Notes under the pieces: generated by a model
What the model saw: the letters and a program-made list of their open reading frames with translations, nothing else
What the model was told of the DNA's origin: nothing
The model's database searches: none
Shown here: piece by piece, positions 62,441 to 64,000 of the stretch
How positions within the stretch are numbered: the stretch's first letter is position 1
Layout: each line of letters begins with the position of its first letter
Program-made: the position numbers and the translations under genes
Origin: Cytophagaceae bacterium
GTDB taxonomy: Bacteria; Bacteroidota; Bacteroidia; Flavobacteriales; Flavobacteriaceae
DNA length: 64,000 bases
Assembly (NCBI GenBank): GCA_002710685.1
Contig: PALD01000033.1
Location: 1 to 64,000, forward strand
Direction: 5' to 3'

Positions 62441-64000
62441 TTAAAAGGTCATGTTTATACTAAAGCCATATCGCTTAGCAGTAGGTCCTGTTAAGTAATC
62501 AAATCCTTGACCATTACCAACTCCAAGACTGGAAACCTCAGGGTCAAAGTTGAGACCATCAGGAAAATTAACCGCCTTATACCAAAGGTTCTGACCTATA
62601 ATACGTATCGTAAGATTACCTAAAGGTGTGTTTTCTAAAAGTCGTTTAGGGAATTTATACCCTAGAGAAACTTCCCTAAGCCTAATGTTTGTGGCATCAT
62701 AAACTGATACTTCATCAGCCCCAAAACCTTTGTTGTTAAAATAAAGGTCTGTTGCAGCAATTTGAACATCATTAGGAGCTCCAGTTTCAGCACTTACACC
62801 AGGGAGTACAAAGGATTGAGTCCTATCAAAATCTGTGTCAGTGGTTAGACCCCTAGCAAGTAATGAAGCTGCCGTAATTGAATAGATGTCCCCTCCATGG
62901 GTATATTCTAATTGTGCACCAAGGGTAAAACCTTTAAAAGAGAACTCATTAATCAATGTAGACCTCCAGTCAGCGTTGGGGTCTCCAATAATTGAAGGGT
63001 CAGGATCTACTACATAATTTCCATCAGAATCAACAAGATAATCACCATTATCATTTCTGGCAATTGAAGAACCGATGATTACACCAAAGGCTTCTCCAGA
63101 AATTGCGGCATTACCCAAGTTTGAGTAACCTGCAAAAGGCACAATACTACCTTCTACTTCATTACCATTGTCAACAACTATATTTTCATTTATGGTGTAT
63201 TGCCCTGAAATATCCCACCTAAAACCATCAGCTTCCTTTGAACGTATGGGATTGATGTTGAAGCCAACTTCAATACCCTTATTTGTAACTTCACCAAGGT
63301 TATCGGAGGTAACAGTATATCCAGTTGAAGGATCGAGCTGCTTGCTCAAAATAATAAGATCCTTAGACTTTTTATCATATACAGAAATATCAAGACCAAG
63401 CCTATTATTGAATAATTGAGCCTCCACACCTGCTTCGAGCTCGTAAATCAATTCAGGTTTAAGATTGGGATTTGCGAGGCGATCACTTACTGAAAGGACA
63501 TTTACAACATTCCCACTTGAAGGATTGACAAACACGTTTGCCCCGCTTCCTAAACCTACTACAGTTGCATAAGGACTAGGGAAACCTGCTGATGAACCAT
63601 AACCTAATCTAAGTTTTAGGTAGTTTATGGCCTTACTGGCCTTAAGGCCTTCAATTGCAGATGTGGGAACAAATGAGAGACTTGCAGATGGATAAAATAT
63701 AGATCTGTTTTCTTTTGGTAAAGATGAAAACCAATCATTACGTCCCTGTGCATTTAAGTATAAAAAGTTTTTGTAATCCAGCGTAGCACTAGCATACGCA
63801 CCAATGATATTAAACTCATTTAATCCAGAAGAGGCTGTGGTCTCTTCAAAGTTTTGGTGGCTGAAAATACCATACACAAACTGCTGTGTACTCGTAGTGC
63901 TTACAAAATTAGAATACTCCCCACGAGGGTTGAAACCTATAGTTCCACTTAAATTGAAATCATCGTTAAGGTCTTTATCAAAATTTAAACTTAACAAGTG
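62441..64000 (-). CDS. susC: SusC/RagA TonB-linked outer-membrane transporter, C-terminal part
   Basis: The frame is open to the window edge, so only about the last 520 residues are seen; the plug and N-terminus lie outside. The visible part is a TonB-dependent barrel: repeated strands such as SATLDYKNFLYLNAQGRNDW and SGQYTINENIVVDNGNEVEG, and a SusC-type C-terminus ending KRYGFSINMTF. It imports the nutrient captured by the downstream SusD. It is first in the operon susC, susD, lipoprotein, lipoprotein. No dispersed palindromes are found in this operon. Confidence 0.93.
   Translation of the reverse strand, partial: HLLSLNFDKDLNDDFNLSGTIGFNPRGEYSNFVSTTSTQQFVYGIFSHQNFEETTASSGLNEFNIIGAYASATLDYKNFLYLNAQGRNDWFSSLPKENRSIFYPSASLSFVPTSAIEGLKASKAINYLKLRLGYGSSAGFPSPYATVVGLGSGANVFVNPSSGNVVNVLSVSDRLANPNLKPELIYELEAGVEAQLFNNRLGLDISVYDKKSKDLIILSKQLDPSTGYTVTSDNLGEVTNKGIEVGFNINPIRSKEADGFRWDISGQYTINENIVVDNGNEVEGSIVPFAGYSNLGNAAISGEAFGVIIGSSIARNDNGDYLVDSDGNYVVDPDPSIIGDPNADWRSTLINEFSFKGFTLGAQLEYTHGGDIYSITAASLLARGLTTDTDFDRTQSFVLPGVSAETGAPNDVQIAATDLYFNNKGFGADEVSVYDATNIRLREVSLGYKFPKRLLENTPLGNLTIRIIGQNLWYKAVNFPDGLNFDPEVSSLGVGNGQGFDYLTGPTAKRYGFSINMTF

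Noticed and set aside
1..64000. CRISPR array, restriction-modification or toxin-antitoxin system, prophage
   Set aside because: No regularly spaced direct repeats, no cas, methylase-nuclease pair, capsid or integrase genes were recognised on either strand.

Overview
The window is chromosomal DNA of a marine-type Flavobacteriaceae bacterium (Bacteroidota). The evidence is a gldJ / porU-porV type IX secretion and gliding locus, a SusC/SusD nutrient-uptake operon, many lipoproteins with Bacteroidota-style leaders, weak Shine-Dalgarno signals, and repeated TAnnTTTG promoter -7 boxes. Closest genus cannot be fixed from the sequence alone.

Layout. 1-1056: decayed IS3-family insertion sequence and an intergenic stretch. 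1090-3082: two-subunit sodium/solute symporter. 3144-4355: tRNA-Val(GAC) whose 3' end, terminator and downstream flank are repeated as a 100-bp direct repeat around an AT-rich thioredoxin-TPR gene, which looks like a small integrated cassette. 4500-7558 (minus): gldJ then murF. 7749-16106 (plus): porU, porV, cdd, pdhA, pdhC. 16174-20947: M28 peptidase, SDR, SprT-like, mannose-1-P guanylyltransferase, DUF389 membrane protein. 20941-22448 (minus): MlaFE-type lipid ABC transporter. 22572-24206: PafA-like alkaline phosphatase. 24203-25611 (minus): glycosyltransferase and methyltransferase. 25696-26498: ECF sigma factor with a Cys-rich partner. 26482-27291 (minus): UbiA-like membrane protein. 27416-30265: glycine dehydrogenase gcvP. 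30398-32116 (minus): GbsR/MarR-type regulator with three small membrane proteins. 32233-33450: glycosyltransferase. 33452-33641: intergenic repeat. 33648-37563 (minus): M3 peptidase and purK-purE. 37723-40685: hpt-adk fusion, obg, DUF4136 lipoprotein. 40686-47297 (minus): a 2203-aa alpha-2-macroglobulin with an internal SusC-like plug module. 47408-53172: TPR protein, mpl, DUF1569, radC, polysaccharide deacetylase-like, HAD. 53249-56041: three-gene envelope cassette. 56038-58843: rarA, rhomboid protease, rlmB. 58972-64000 (minus): susC (cut by the window end), susD and two lipoproteins, closed by a strong terminator.

What stands out. (1) About 30 copies of short GC-centred palindromes (CGCTTCCGCGAAAGCG, TTTGGCTNNAGCCAAA, TTTGGCGAAAGCCAAA types) are scattered through genes and spacers but absent from the thioredoxin cassette and from the SusCD operon. 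(2) Four unrelated genes have the start codon exactly 4 nt after a TAnnTTTG box, predicting leaderless mRNAs. (3) tRNA-Val carries a duplicated 3' flank around a foreign-looking gene. (4) Hpt and Adk are fused through what looks like simple loss of the hpt stop codon. (5) A complete terminator hairpin sits directly in front of the murF start codon.

Most of the window is ordinary flavobacterial housekeeping and envelope biology. I did not find a clear defence island, CRISPR array, prophage or biosynthetic cluster.
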